This document shows positions 17,501 through 26,837 of a DNA stretch of 64,000 nt, one piece after another. Under the pieces are notes generated by a model. It had not been told where the DNA came from, did no database searches, and saw only the letters and a program-made list of their open reading frames with translations. Location: NCBI GenBank assembly GCA_031398055.1, contig JANNMS010000115.1:1-64000 (forward strand), read 5' to 3'. The translations under genes were made by a program, and so were the position numbers. The first letter of the stretch is position 1. Every line of letters starts with the position of its first letter. The stretch comes from M3007 sp031398055 (lineage in GTDB: Bacteria; Bacteroidota; Bacteroidia; Chitinophagales; Saprospiraceae).

Positions 17501-18538
17501 TTAGGGCGTCAAGCCCAATTTTACTTTGTAGACATTTTTTTCATTGTCAATGTCTAAACGATATTTTCCGGGGTAAAGTAAATCCAATCGCCGGGAAATA
17601 TTCGCCAGCCCGATACCACCTTTCATATTTTGGTTGAAAGGTTGTTCTGGTTTTGAATTTTCAATTTCAAAAAGAATGCGCTCCGGTTTGATGGTAAAAC
17701 GGATGCCGATTTTGGTTTCATTGTTCAAAGTGATGCCGTGTTTCAAAGCATTTTCAACGAAAGGGATAAATAAATAAGGTGCGATTTGAATATTCGTGGG
17801 CGAACCAGAAACCTCAAAATCCACTTCCGCATGGTTTTTTCGCATCCGGTCGATGTCGAGGTAGTTTTTCAGGTAGTCGATTTCGTCGGAAAGTTTCACG
17901 CGGTCTTTCGCACAATCGTAAAGTTGGTAGCGCAGCAAATCACTCAATTGCAAAATGCTTTCCGAAGCGTCGCTCGAATTGGTGCGGCTTTGCACATATA
18001 TATTATTGAGTGAGTTGAAAAGGAAATGCGGGTTGATTTGATGTTTTAAAAAGGCCAATTCCGTTTTCAGCGAGGTCGTTTCCAATTCTTTCAATCTCGC
18101 CTGACTGATCAAAAACCGTTTGGTGATATTGAAACCCACCGCCGTCATCATCAAAGTAAAAGTCAAAACGAAACTTTCGATGCTCGTCGCCATGTCAGGG
18201 TTAAAAACCCGCTTGCCCGTCAAAATAAACTGTTGGATGCTCGAACTAAAAGTCGCGTTGACCAAAAGCAGCCCAAAAGTGGAAAGAATGTACCCCCAAA
18301 ATTTGCTGCGCAGGAAAAAACGTGGGATCAGGATGTACAAATTGAAATAAACCACCAACACGTCAATGCTCAAAACGGCCAAATATAATGGGATCAATTT
18401 GGCTGGCAGCGGGGCTTGGGTCAGTCCGGTGAAGGCCGCGAGGTGCGGCATGTACATAATTGACCAAAAAATCAGGTGCTGCAACCACCGATATCGGGGG
18501 TTGAGAATCCATTCCAGAGAGCGATTGCTGATGAACAT
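17501..18538 (-). CDS. LytS/YehU-type sensor histidine kinase
   Basis: This 345-aa kinase has four hydrophobic segments in the first 140 residues, then the His_kinase motif LKHQINPHFLFNSLNNIY (phospho-acceptor His in NPHFLFN, near 175). A degenerate HATPase domain with PYLFIPFVENALKHG and GGIGLANISRRL follows. It is the standard partner of the LytTR regulator downstream. No periplasmic sensor domain is visible, so the signal may be sensed in the membrane. Confidence 0.95.
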   Translation of the reverse strand: MFISNRSLEWILNPRYRWLQHLIFWSIMYMPHLAAFTGLTQAPLPAKLIPLYLAVLSIDVLVVYFNLYILIPRFFLRSKFWGYILSTFGLLLVNATFSSSIQQFILTGKRVFNPDMATSIESFVLTFTLMMTAVGFNITKRFLISQARLKELETTSLKTELAFLKHQINPHFLFNSLNNIYVQSRTNSSDASESILQLSDLLRYQLYDCAKDRVKLSDEIDYLKNYLDIDRMRKNHAEVDFEVSGSPTNIQIAPYLFIPFVENALKHGITLNNETKIGIRFTIKPERILFEIENSKPEQPFNQNMKGGIGLANISRRLDLLYPGKYRLDIDNEKNVYKVKLGLTP

Positions 18539-18566
18539 GACGTGGTGATTTCAAAATTGATTCGAG

Positions 18567-18594
18567 CAAAAGTAGCCTACCCGATATTTCCAAA
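18567..18594 (-). promoter_or_regulatory. Possible promoter of the LytS/LytTR operon
   Basis: On the minus strand TACTTTTG (18567-18574) matches the TAnnTTTG -7 element and TTTG lies at 18591-18594. The spacing of 16 bp is shorter than the usual 19-20, so the call is tentative. It sits about 30 bp before the start codon. Confidence 0.35.
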
Positions 18595-18763
18595 GGTTTT
18601 AATTTCAAAAAAGTATATCCCATTTGACAAAATGTAGAATAAACGGGGGGGGAAGTATAATCTCAAATAAGAAAAAAGTGTGATGACATAGTTTCGTTGC
18701 GAAATAGAAATTCAAGCACCGCTAATCTACCAATCTTTTTCACCCTCAATCCGAGAAAAAAAC

Positions 18764-19444
18764 ATGGACGTTCAAAGTTTACAAAATTTCTTTCGCCACT
18801 TTCCCCTGCTCGACCACCTCACGACTGAGGAAACGGTCAAATTGGCTGAGAGTGCAAAATTTGTGTCCGTTCGCAAACACGATTTTATTTATCTCTCCGA
18901 CCAGCCCTCCGAATTTTTATGCCTGTTGGTCAAAGGAACGGTAAAAACCGGTGTTCACGCCGTCGACGGACGCGAAATCATCAAATCCATCCAGCATCCT
19001 TTTACATTTTTTGGCGAACTCGGCCTGGCCGGTGAAAGCCACCGCGCAGAATTTGCTGCCGCTTTGAATTCCGAAGTGAGTTACATCTCGCTTCCAGTGG
19101 CAGAGTTTCAACGGATAATGGCTCAAAATTTCTCGCTCAGCCAAGCCGTCATGCTTTACCTCGGAAGCCGCCTTCGCAAAGCCGAACATCAGTGGGAGTC
19201 ACTGATTTTGAAAGATGTCCGCAGCCGCATCGTCGAGTTTTTGAAAGAAAGTGCCGGAGCGCGTGGCCGTCGGGTGGGTTACGAAACTTTGGTAAAACAC
19301 AGTTTGACGCAGCAAGACATCGCCAATTTGGTCGGCGCGAGCCGCCAAACCGTCACTGCAATTATGAACGATATGAAAAAATCGAATCAAATCCATTTCA
19401 ATCGGACGTCCATTTTGATTCGGGATTTGGAAAAATTGAACTAA
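18764..19444 (+). CDS. Crp/Fnr-family transcription regulator
   Basis: The 226-aa protein has a cyclic-nucleotide-binding-fold domain (about residues 10-135, with ISLPVAEFQRIM and FTFFGELGLAGE) and a C-terminal winged helix (QQDIANLVGASRQTVTAIM near 186-204). The GE of FGELGLAGE is present, but the Arg-Ser pair that binds cAMP in CRP is not obvious, so the ligand is uncertain. There is no N-terminal cysteine cluster, so it is not an iron-sulfur FNR. It is monocistronic, with a terminator after it. A cAMP link to the cyclase at 2-6 kb is attractive but unproven. Confidence 0.9.
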   Translation: MDVQSLQNFFRHFPLLDHLTTEETVKLAESAKFVSVRKHDFIYLSDQPSEFLCLLVKGTVKTGVHAVDGREIIKSIQHPFTFFGELGLAGESHRAEFAAALNSEVSYISLPVAEFQRIMAQNFSLSQAVMLYLGSRLRKAEHQWESLILKDVRSRIVEFLKESAGARGRRVGYETLVKHSLTQQDIANLVGASRQTVTAIMNDMKKSNQIHFNRTSILIRDLEKLN

Positions 19445-19805
19445 AAAAACTTCTGAAAAGAGGTTGAAAAATATTTTTTTTATTGTCTCTATTTTTCGAG
19501 TTCCAACTGTAACTAATTCAGGAACAAAGTATTAGAAATGCAAAAAGCCGATTGCGTAAGCAGTCGGCTTTATTTTTTTTTAAGCAAGAGTTGGTTGGAA
19601 ACGCTTGGAATGGATATCGGTTTTTTTGAGTACTTGAAAGAATAAACTGCGCTGCACGATTTACGGGTTGATTTGGGTATCGAAGTTGTCCATTTTGTTT
19701 TTTGGTGGAGAACTGTTTTTGCTGCTTCAATTCATGGACAGCCAGTTCCGCAAATTGCCAAAGATTTTAAACAGAAATAATTAGGGAATAAAAAGATTTG
19801 GAAAG
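19445..19805. other. Intergenic region between crp-like gene and uppP
   Basis: Apart from the terminator at 19544, nothing convincing is present. Short open frames on the minus strand here lack a start context or homology that I recognise. Confidence 0.5.
19544..19581 (+). terminator. Terminator of the Crp/Fnr-type gene
   Basis: The stem AAAGCCGATTGC/GCAGTCGGCTTT (one wobble pair) is followed by a long T-run (19571-19581). Confidence 0.85.
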
Positions 19806-20621
19806 TCAAAAATTGCCCACCGCAACCCCATCAAAATACCCAATTCCCCACAAAACCAAAATGACCAAACCCAAAACGATGCGGTAATACCCAAAAACTT
19901 TGAACCCGTTTTTGGCCAAAAAACCGATGAACGATTTGATGGCGAGCCAAGCCACGATGAAACCGACGACATTTCCGACAGCCAAAAGCATCATTTCGTG
20001 TTGGGAAAAAACACCGCCGTCTTCTTTTACAAAATCGTACAGCGATTTTAAAGTGGCCGCAAACATGGTCGGGACGGCCAAAAAAAACGAAAACTCGGCG
20101 GCAGTCGTCCGGTTCAAGCCCTGCGTCAATCCGCCGATAATCGTCGCCGCCGAACGGCTGACCCCTGGAATCATCGAAATCACTTGAAAAAGACCGATAT
20201 TCAATGCTTTTGGATAAGTGATGTCGTCGGTCGAAGTGTTTTTGCGTTGGTTTTTTTCAAAAAAATCGTCGATAAAAAGTAGGACAACGCCACCGCCAAT
20301 CAAAGCCAACGCAACGACCATGATATTTTCGAGCATCGCGTCCACCGCGTGTTTCAAAACCAAACCGAACGCGGCGGCGGGCAAAAACGCGACGAAAAGT
20401 TTGAAATAGAAATCCCAACTTTGAAAAAAACGCTTCCAATAAAGCGCGACGACCGACAAAATCGCCCCAAATTGAATAGCCACCGTGAAAACTTTGACAA
20501 ACGGCTGCGCGGCGATGCCCATCAAAGTCGAACCAATAATCATGTGGCCGGTCGAAGAAACGGGCAAAAATTCCGTCAATCCTTCGATGATGGCTAAAAT
20601 AATGGCGTGAATTAAGTTCAT
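19806..20621 (-). CDS. uppP: Undecaprenyl-diphosphatase UppP
   Basis: UppP removes a phosphate from undecaprenyl diphosphate to recycle the lipid carrier for peptidoglycan and other glycans. The 271-aa membrane protein has the signature EGLTEFLPVSSTGH near residues 13-26 and the second active-site block PGVSRSAATI near 165. Both motifs and the length are normal. Its ATG overlaps the stop codon of the DUF3098 gene by four bases, so the two genes are translationally coupled. Confidence 0.95.
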   Translation of the reverse strand: MNLIHAIILAIIEGLTEFLPVSSTGHMIIGSTLMGIAAQPFVKVFTVAIQFGAILSVVALYWKRFFQSWDFYFKLFVAFLPAAAFGLVLKHAVDAMLENIMVVALALIGGGVVLLFIDDFFEKNQRKNTSTDDITYPKALNIGLFQVISMIPGVSRSAATIIGGLTQGLNRTTAAEFSFFLAVPTMFAATLKSLYDFVKEDGGVFSQHEMMLLAVGNVVGFIVAWLAIKSFIGFLAKNGFKVFGYYRIVLGLVILVLWGIGYFDGVAVGNF

Positions 20622-21022
20622 GCTCCGGTGGCGGTGTCGGCTGGCAACTCGTTGGTGTCCAGCGATTTATCGTGTTTGAAAATGCCAAAAATGACGACCA
20701 CAAAACCGGCAACCATCAAAATCGGAGCCAAAGTGATTCGCCGGAACGAATAAATAATGCTTTCATCCCAAACATCGGGCGAGGGCATCGCGCCACCGGC
20801 CATCGCCACCAAACCGGCCAAAACAAGCGCAAGGCCGATGCCCATCCAGATAAAATTTTCTTTTCCGAAAATCAATTCGTTGCTGCCCGTGCTGAAAATG
20901 GACGCTTTTTTGGTCGCCATTTGGCGAACAGGCGCGGCGGCGGGTTTTCGCGGGGTAGTTTGGGTAGGTGTTGAAGGTTGGACGGGGCGGCGTTGTTGTT
21001 GCTGCGGCTGCTGTTTTGCCAT
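20618..21022 (-). CDS. DUF3098 membrane protein
   Basis: This 134-aa protein starts with a low-complexity Gln/Pro/Thr-rich cytoplasmic tail (residues 1-45). Two membrane segments follow (WMGIGLALVLAGLVAMAGG and PILMVAGFVVVIFGIF) separated by a short loop with the conserved SPDVWDESIIYSFRR. This layout matches DUF3098, found beside uppP in Bacteroidota. Function unknown; a role near UppP or cell-wall lipid recycling is an inference from linkage. ATG at 21022 fits; the longer open frame upstream lacks family sequence. Confidence 0.9.
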   Translation of the reverse strand: MAKQQPQQQQRRPVQPSTPTQTTPRKPAAAPVRQMATKKASIFSTGSNELIFGKENFIWMGIGLALVLAGLVAMAGGAMPSPDVWDESIIYSFRRITLAPILMVAGFVVVIFGIFKHDKSLDTNELPADTATGA

Positions 21023-21163
21023 TATTTTTTTATAAAAATGTTTATAAAATTGAGAAGTTGATTGGGTTGATGGTTTTAAAAAAAACAACCAAACGGGGCG
21101 CAAATTTGGGAAATGATTGGCCAAAATGGGGCAAGAATTTCAAAATACTTTTGAAAAACGAAA

Positions 21164-21952
21164 TCACATGCAATCCCAAGAATACTGCACGCGGTCAAAT
21201 CGACGCGCTGCCAAATCCGCTTCTCGGATAAAAAAATGCCCAATTCCCATGTCGCCCCACTGCAAATCCATCATTTCGTCGCTGTCCATTTGAAAAAGCA
21301 GGAGCATCGGGTCGCTTGGCGAACGCGGGTCGTCTTGCGTAAAATAGGCGTACCCACCGATTTTATGGCCAGCGGAGCGGTGCATTTTTTCGTATTCTTC
21401 ATAGATTTTCCACTCGTTTTCCCCAAAATTTTGGAAAAAATCTTGACCGTATTTTTCATAAAATTGATAATCGGCCACCGGGCAAATCTCCGTTTCCAGT
21501 TCAAATTTCAACGGATAACTTTCCTCCGGATGGTGCGGCAAATAATCATACGGCCGCAGCGGATTGGAATTTTTCTCCAAATTCGCCTCGTTCGTCATCA
21601 CTTCCGGAAACCAGCGGACGCGAAAAGTATCCTGAATTTTCTGTTCATCGAAATCCGAATCCATGCCGAGCAGCCGGTCGTCGGAGATAAAAAACTGCAA
21701 AATTCCGGCAGTCGGGAAAGGCGGGAGGGTCGGCGTTTCGGCAAAATTGACCTGCGCCAAAAAAAACAATTCCTTGCCGTCCGGTGCGGTCGGCCAAATA
21801 TCGCTTTTCGGCAAATACGGCAAACCGCCCACTTTACTTGCCCACGGGTCGGTATTTTTCAAAGATTGGGAAAGGACACGGATGAAAGTCGTTTGCGATT
21901 CGAACAGTTTTTCGCGGTGCGGTTCGAGCGAGGCTGGCAATTCCATTTTCAT
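21164..21952 (-). CDS. YwqG/DUF1963-family protein
   Basis: This 262-aa protein has the DUF1963 (YwqG) features: KVGGLPYLPKSDIWP near the N terminus, ELFFLAQVNFAE, LQFFISDD, and HKIGGYAYFTQDDPR in the C-terminal half, followed by LLLFQMDSDE. These form a repeated beta fold of unknown function. It overlaps the stop of ybeY by four bases (21949-21952), so the two are coupled. Confidence 0.85.
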   Translation of the reverse strand: MKMELPASLEPHREKLFESQTTFIRVLSQSLKNTDPWASKVGGLPYLPKSDIWPTAPDGKELFFLAQVNFAETPTLPPFPTAGILQFFISDDRLLGMDSDFDEQKIQDTFRVRWFPEVMTNEANLEKNSNPLRPYDYLPHHPEESYPLKFELETEICPVADYQFYEKYGQDFFQNFGENEWKIYEEYEKMHRSAGHKIGGYAYFTQDDPRSPSDPMLLLFQMDSDEMMDLQWGDMGIGHFFIREADLAARRFDRVQYSWDCM

Positions 21953-22404
21953 AAATTCAATTTTGAGAGGTAAAAATCTTCTTTTTTCGACATTTTTTCG
22001 CGCAAATCTGCCGTCGTGTCCACATATCCGGCGAGGTGCAGCAATCCGTGGATCATCACCCGGCAGAGTTCGTGTTGAAATGACACACCGATTTCCTTTG
22101 CATTTTCCGCCACGCGGTCGGTCGAAATGAAAATATCGCCTTGGATTTCGGTTTCCGAATATGGGAAAGTGATGACATCCGTGAAATAATCATGCTGCAA
22201 ATATTCCCGGTTCATGTTCAAAAGAAAGTCATCCGAACAAAAAATGTAGGTGATTTCTGCGAGGTTTTTGCCCTCGTTTTCTGCGGCAGCGAGCAACCAA
22301 TCGGAGATTTTTTGCTCTTCGGGCAGGTCAAGTTCAACATCTTCAAAATGAAAATTGACAGGCAGCGCGGGTTCAAATTCTTCGGGAAATTCTGGAAAAA
22401 TCAT
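21949..22404 (-). CDS. ybeY: Endoribonuclease YbeY
   Basis: YbeY is a zinc-dependent endoribonuclease needed for rRNA maturation and ribosome quality control. The 151-aa protein carries the metal-binding HGLLHLAGYVD signature (three histidines or two plus Asp) near 121-131, and upstream DVITFPYSETEIQGDIFIS. Length and start (ATG at 22404) are normal. Confidence 0.95.
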   Translation of the reverse strand: MIFPEFPEEFEPALPVNFHFEDVELDLPEEQKISDWLLAAAENEGKNLAEITYIFCSDDFLLNMNREYLQHDYFTDVITFPYSETEIQGDIFISTDRVAENAKEIGVSFQHELCRVMIHGLLHLAGYVDTTADLREKMSKKEDFYLSKLNL

Positions 22405-22424
22405 TGAAAATGAATGGTTTAAAT

Positions 22425-22458
22425 AAAAAAACTCACCATGCGATCTCGCATGGTGAGT
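22425..22458 (-). terminator. Bidirectional hairpin terminator
   Basis: The stem ACTCACCATGCGA/TCGCATGGTGAGT is a perfect 13-bp pair. The A-run before it gives a T-run on the minus strand, so it ends the ATPase gene at 22487. Confidence 0.85.
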
Positions 22459-22486
22459 TTCATAAAAATGTGTTCAAACACAGTGT

Positions 22487-22900
22487 TTAGATTTTCCAAC
22501 GCATTTCAACGCCACGTCCGCCGCGAAAAAATTTGCAATCGTCCGCCAAATTTTTCATCAGAAAAATACCGCGACCGCCACAACATTCAATGTTTTCTGC
22601 ACTGGTCGGGTCTGATATTCTTTTCGGGTCGAAACCTTTGCCTTCATCGGTTACCCGAATGGCAACGGCATCTTTTTGACGGCGAAGCGAAATTGAAACG
22701 GTTTTGCTCAGGTCGTTGCAATTGCCATGAATGATAGCATTTGTCACGGCTTCTGTTAGGCTAACCAACATATTGCCGTGCACGTCTTCGGGCAAATTGA
22801 AACGACGGGCAACTCTACTTACAAACGGTTCAACACAGGAAACTTGGGTCGGGTCAGATGGGAATTTCAACTTTTGTGTAGTTGTACTCAGGTCACTCAT
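22487..22900 (-). CDS. Anti-sigma-type HATPase (RsbW-like)
   Basis: This 137-aa protein has the HATPase_c_2 boxes: N box EAVTNAIIHGN, G1 VTDEGKGFDP and G2 GGRGIFLMKNLADD. Such proteins bind and phosphorylate anti-sigma antagonists or act as histidine-kinase-like regulators of partner switches. No STAS or sigma partner gene is adjacent, so its partner must be elsewhere. ATG at 22900 is chosen over upstream ATGs because the family sequence begins there. Confidence 0.8.
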   Translation of the reverse strand: MSDLSTTTQKLKFPSDPTQVSCVEPFVSRVARRFNLPEDVHGNMLVSLTEAVTNAIIHGNCNDLSKTVSISLRRQKDAVAIRVTDEGKGFDPKRISDPTSAENIECCGGRGIFLMKNLADDCKFFRGGRGVEMRWKI

Positions 22901-23276
22901 TCCAATAATGGTTTGGTAAATGTAACAATTTTCACTATTCTCATTGGGTTTCCTCGGGTCGCACGGGGGATTAAAATGTGCTATCAAACAAAGAAAGACA
23001 GAAGTTGATTTTGAGTTAGTGCTGACCGATGTATTCAAATTATCGGCCAAAATTTTCGGTTCGGAAATAATTCAGACTGATTTCTATAAATTAAACCGAA
23101 AAACTTGAAGCGTGTTCAGGAAGGATTACTTTTTTAAAGTGGGACAAAGTTAAGGTAATTTAACACTGGCAGTCAAGGGGTCGGATAAATTAGTGTCTTT
23201 TTTACGAAAACTTTTGACGGCAGTTTCGACGAACGAGGTTTTTCTGGTCACTTTCGGCAAACTACCTTTGGCCGCG
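22901..23276. other. Intergenic region before the GT39 gene
   Basis: The region separates divergent genes. I see no RNA gene or strong inverted repeat. Open frames across it on both strands look like upstream extensions of real genes. Confidence 0.5.
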
Positions 23277-24863
23277 ATGCGAAAATTCAATTTTTTAAAG
23301 AAAAAAAACTTTTGGTTGGCCGCCGGTCTGGTCGTCATTTTTTTGCGCGGCTTGTTTTTGGATTTGATGGACGTCGATGCCTCGCAATATGCCTCGATTT
23401 CAATGGAAATGTTGAAAAACGGCCAATTTCTCGAAGTCCAGCACCGCCACGAAGATTACCTCGACAAACCGCCGCTGCTTTTTTGGACTTCTGCGGCTTC
23501 GTTTTTTCTGTTTGGCCTGAGCAATTTTGCCTACAAATTACCCTCGTTTTTGGCCACGCTCGCGGCCGTTTTTGCGGTGTACAAATTTACCGAAAATTTT
23601 TACAACAAAAAAACTGCACGCCATGCCGCCTTGATTTTCGCCTCGTCGCTCGGCCTGTTTTTGGTGAACAACGATGTCCGCACCGACACACTTTTGCTCG
23701 CCACGACCACGCTCGCCATTTGGCAAATTTCAATTTTTATTGAAAAAAATAAATGGAAAAACCTGCTCGCCGGTTCGTTTTTCATCGGTCTGGCGATGCT
23801 GGCAAAAGGCCCGATTGGTTTGGTGATGCCTTGTTTTGCCATCGGTTCGCATTTGATTTTGACAAAAAACTGGCGAAAAATCCTCGACCCGCGCTGGCTC
23901 GTCGGCCTCGTTTTGATTGCCCTCGTTTTGTTGCCGATGTGCTGGGGACTTTACCACCAATTCGATTTGCACCCCGAAAAAATGCTCCGCGACCGAAAAA
24001 CTTCGTCCGGACTCTATTTTTATTTTTGGGAACAAAGTTTTGGGCGGGTCACGGGCGACAATGTTTGGCAAGACGACAGCACGCCGCTCTATTTTGTCCA
24101 CACATATTTGTGGGCGTTTTTGCCGTGGTCGCTCGTTTTTTTTGGGGCGTTTTGGTCGAAGTTGCGGGCAGTTTTTGACCCATTTCAAAAAATCGAAACG
24201 GCCGAAAACCGCCCGGAATGGTACTCGCTCGGTGGTTTTTTGCTCACTTTCCTTGCACTTTCGATGTCGCGGTACAAATTGCCGCACTACATTTTCATCA
24301 CTTTGCCCTGGGCTGCGGTGATGGTTGCGCGTTTTTTGAACCTCATTTTCAGCAGCCGCAGCACGTCGCGGGTGGCGTTTTTTTGGTCGGCGGTACAAAA
24401 TTTGTCCATCATTTTGACGGGTATTTTGGCATACCTAATTATATGGTATGTTTTTCCGACCAAAAATTGGTGGGTCTGGGGCATTTTCATTTTGACTTTT
24501 GGCTGCGTGATTTTCAAAATTTTTACAAAAAACGAAGAAAACGCCGCGGGTCGGACGGTCAAAAAATCGGTGCTCGCCGCCATCGGTTTTGGTTTGATTT
24601 TAAATTTTTGGTTTTACCCAAACCTTTTGCCTTTTCAAAGCACGGCTGCCGCTGGCCGGTATTTTTTGGAAAAAAAAACCCCGAAAACCAATCTGCTTTT
24701 TTCAAAAAACACGGCCACGCGATTGATTTTTACGGGCAACGGATTTCCAGAAAAATTGACTCGCCGGAGCAGGCCGTTGAAATTTCAAAAAAAGAAACCC
24801 GTCCGACCAGGTCATCCGGGCGGGATGGCCTTTTTATTTACACCAATTTGTCCGGAAAAATGA
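23277..24863 (+). CDS. GT39/ArnT-like membrane glycosyltransferase, shifted C terminus
   Basis: This polytopic enzyme (about ten hydrophobic segments) has the first-loop motif LDLMDVDASQYASIS and the following HEDYLDKPPLLFW, as in dolichyl-phosphate-mannose or lipid A aminoarabinose transferases (GT-C fold). It should move a sugar from a polyprenyl phosphate carrier to a periplasmic acceptor. As read it has 528 residues, but the last 50 or so, from KNTATRLIF, are not family-like. The expected C terminus (HAIDFYGQR...LNAKFLNPATRDS) lies in another frame at 24704-25015. A one-base change near 24697-24710 would join them. A copy of the GC-rich element falls in this tail. ATG at 23277 starts just before the first membrane segment. 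Confidence 0.8.
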   Translation: MRKFNFLKKKNFWLAAGLVVIFLRGLFLDLMDVDASQYASISMEMLKNGQFLEVQHRHEDYLDKPPLLFWTSAASFFLFGLSNFAYKLPSFLATLAAVFAVYKFTENFYNKKTARHAALIFASSLGLFLVNNDVRTDTLLLATTTLAIWQISIFIEKNKWKNLLAGSFFIGLAMLAKGPIGLVMPCFAIGSHLILTKNWRKILDPRWLVGLVLIALVLLPMCWGLYHQFDLHPEKMLRDRKTSSGLYFYFWEQSFGRVTGDNVWQDDSTPLYFVHTYLWAFLPWSLVFFGAFWSKLRAVFDPFQKIETAENRPEWYSLGGFLLTFLALSMSRYKLPHYIFITLPWAAVMVARFLNLIFSSRSTSRVAFFWSAVQNLSIILTGILAYLIIWYVFPTKNWWVWGIFILTFGCVIFKIFTKNEENAAGRTVKKSVLAAIGFGLILNFWFYPNLLPFQSTAAAGRYFLEKKTPKTNLLFSKNTATRLIFTGNGFPEKLTRRSRPLKFQKKKPVRPGHPGGMAFLFTPICPEK

Positions 24864-25015
24864 AAATGGACTCGGCGGCGGTCAATTTTGAAATTGAAAA
24901 AACCTTCCAACATTTTCAAGCGGCGCGGCTGAACGCCAAATTTTTGAATCCCGCGACCCGCGACAGCAGTTTGGAAACGACTTTTTTGCTAAAAATTTCC
25001 CCAGAAAAAAACTAA
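24704..25015 (+). pseudogene. Out-of-frame C-terminal part of the GT39 gene
   Basis: In this frame, from AAA AAA CAC, the sequence reads HGHAIDFYGQRISRKIDSP, then IYTNLSG, FQHFQAARLNAKFLNPATRD and LLKISPEKN. That is the usual C-terminal ending of GT39 relatives. Joining the frames requires a -1 step at A_AAA_AAC (24704-24710) or a base change in the neighbouring T6 tract. Confidence 0.7.
24798..24824. repeat. Intragenic GC-rich element, copy 3 (in GT39)
   Basis: A 27-bp copy starting CCCGTCCGACCAGG. In the frame of the natural C terminus it is read as TRPTRSSGRDG, in the upstream frame as PVRPGHPGG. Confidence 0.8.
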
Positions 25016-25097
25016 GCCCAATAATTTTAACGGATTTGGGATTTTTTCAAAATCTTTGCCGACAAGCAATTTTCACTCAATTTCAATTTCAAAAAAT

Positions 25098-26747
25098 ATG
25101 GAAAAGCCCTGGCTGAAAAATTACCCCGCTGGCGTCCCGGCCAACATCGACCCCGACGCGTACACGATGTTAATTGACATGGTCGACGAAAGCATGAAAA
25201 AATATGCCGATTTGACGGCGTTCATTTCGATGGGAAAAACGATGACTTTCGCGGAAGTGGACCGGCAGGCCGACCAATTTGGCGCGTATTTGCAGTCGCG
25301 CGGGCTGCAACCGGGCGACCGGGTTGCGGTGATGATGCCCAATCTTTTTCAATATCCGATTGCACTTTTTGGCGCGATGCGGGCGGGTTTGATTATCGTG
25401 AACACGAATCCGTTGTACACGCCCCGCGAAATGAAGCATCAATTCATTGATTCTGGGGCAAAAGCGGTGATTATTGCCGAAAATTTTGCCCACAATTTGG
25501 AACAGGTTTTGCCCGAAACGGCCATCAAAACGGTCATCGTCACGAGCATCGGCGAGATGTTGGGTTTCAAAGGGATGATTGTAAATTTTGTGATCCGCAA
25601 TATCAAAAAGATGGTTCCGAAATTTTCCATTCCAAACACGGTCTGTTTCAAACAGGCACTTTCCGACGGCAAAAAATTTACACTCAACCGTTTTAACGGT
25701 GCGCCCGACGATGTCGTGGCCTTGCAATACACCGGCGGCACGACCGGCGTTTCGAAAGGTGCGATGCTCACCAACCGCAATTTGATTGCAAACATGCAGC
25801 AAATCCGCGCTTGGCTGATGCCGAAAATGCGCGAACGCAGCGAGGTGATTTTGTGCCCATTGCCGATGTACCACATTTTTGCGTTCACCGTAAATTGCAT
25901 GGCGATGATGTCCATCGGCGGCACTAACGTGTTGATTGTCAACGCAAAAGACTTGAAATCTTTGATAAAAGAATGGCGCACGCACAACCCCACAATTTTG
26001 ACGGGGGTCAATACTTTGTTCAACGGCTTGCTCAATCATCCTGATTTTGCCAAACTCGATTTTTCAAAATTGGCCATCACCTGCGGCGGCGGCATGGCCG
26101 TCCAAAAAGCGGTGGCCGAACGCTGGCAAGCGTTGACCGGCTGCGTCATCATCGAAGGTTACGGCATGACGGAATCCAGCCCGGTCATCACTTGCAACCC
26201 GCTCGACGGCAACCATCGGTACGGCCAAATCGGAATGCCCGTTTCCTCGACCGACGTTCGGATTGTGGACGATGCCGGAAACCCGGTGCCGCAGGGCGAG
26301 GTCGGCGAAATTCAAGCGAAAGGCGCGCAGGTCATGAAAGGCTACTGGCAACGCCCGGAAGCCACCGCCGAGACGATAAAAGACGGCTGGCTGGCCACGG
26401 GAGATATTGGGTTGATGCACCCGGATGGCTTTTTTCAAATTGTAGATAGAAAAAAAGACATGATAATTGTCTCTGGTTTCAATGTTTATCCAAATGAAAT
26501 CGAAGACGTGCTGGCAATGAACACAAAGGTTTTAGAAAGTGCCGCCCTCGGTGTTCCCGACGAAAAATCGGGCGAGGTGGTGAAAGTTTTTATCGTCAAA
26601 AAAGACCAATCGCTCACGAAAGAGGAAGTCATCGAGCATTGCCGCGCCAATTTGACGGGGTACAAAGTGCCAAAACACGTCGAATTTCGGACTGAATTGC
26701 CAAAAACGAATATTGGGAAAATCTTGCGGCGGGCGTTGCGCGAGTGA
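25098..26747 (+). CDS. Long-chain acyl-CoA ligase (AMP-forming)
   Basis: This 549-aa enzyme activates fatty acids to acyl-CoA by way of an acyl-AMP, most likely FadD-like. It carries the AMP-binding signature QYTGGTTGVSKGAML near 213-227, the adenine motif GYGMTESSP, GWLATGDIG and the C-terminal lysine block KTNIGKILRRALRE. The catalytic lysine should be that of GKILRR. ATG at 25098 is chosen over the upstream start because the family begins at MEKPWLKNYP. It is followed by a terminator. Confidence 0.9.
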   Translation: MEKPWLKNYPAGVPANIDPDAYTMLIDMVDESMKKYADLTAFISMGKTMTFAEVDRQADQFGAYLQSRGLQPGDRVAVMMPNLFQYPIALFGAMRAGLIIVNTNPLYTPREMKHQFIDSGAKAVIIAENFAHNLEQVLPETAIKTVIVTSIGEMLGFKGMIVNFVIRNIKKMVPKFSIPNTVCFKQALSDGKKFTLNRFNGAPDDVVALQYTGGTTGVSKGAMLTNRNLIANMQQIRAWLMPKMRERSEVILCPLPMYHIFAFTVNCMAMMSIGGTNVLIVNAKDLKSLIKEWRTHNPTILTGVNTLFNGLLNHPDFAKLDFSKLAITCGGGMAVQKAVAERWQALTGCVIIEGYGMTESSPVITCNPLDGNHRYGQIGMPVSSTDVRIVDDAGNPVPQGEVGEIQAKGAQVMKGYWQRPEATAETIKDGWLATGDIGLMHPDGFFQIVDRKKDMIIVSGFNVYPNEIEDVLAMNTKVLESAALGVPDEKSGEVVKVFIVKKDQSLTKEEVIEHCRANLTGYKVPKHVEFRTELPKTNIGKILRRALRE

Positions 26748-26779
26748 TTTTGGAAAATTAAACTGAAAAATATTTACCA

Positions 26780-26813
26780 AAAACGGTGGCATCCTGAAAA
26801 ATGCCACCGTTTT
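26780..26813 (+). terminator. Terminator of the acyl-CoA ligase gene
   Basis: The stem AAAACGGTGGCAT/ATGCCACCGTTTT is a perfect 13-bp pair followed by a T-rich stretch. It is 25 bp before the next gene. Confidence 0.85.
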
Positions 26814-26837
26814 CATTTCAACTTTTCAACTAAAAAA

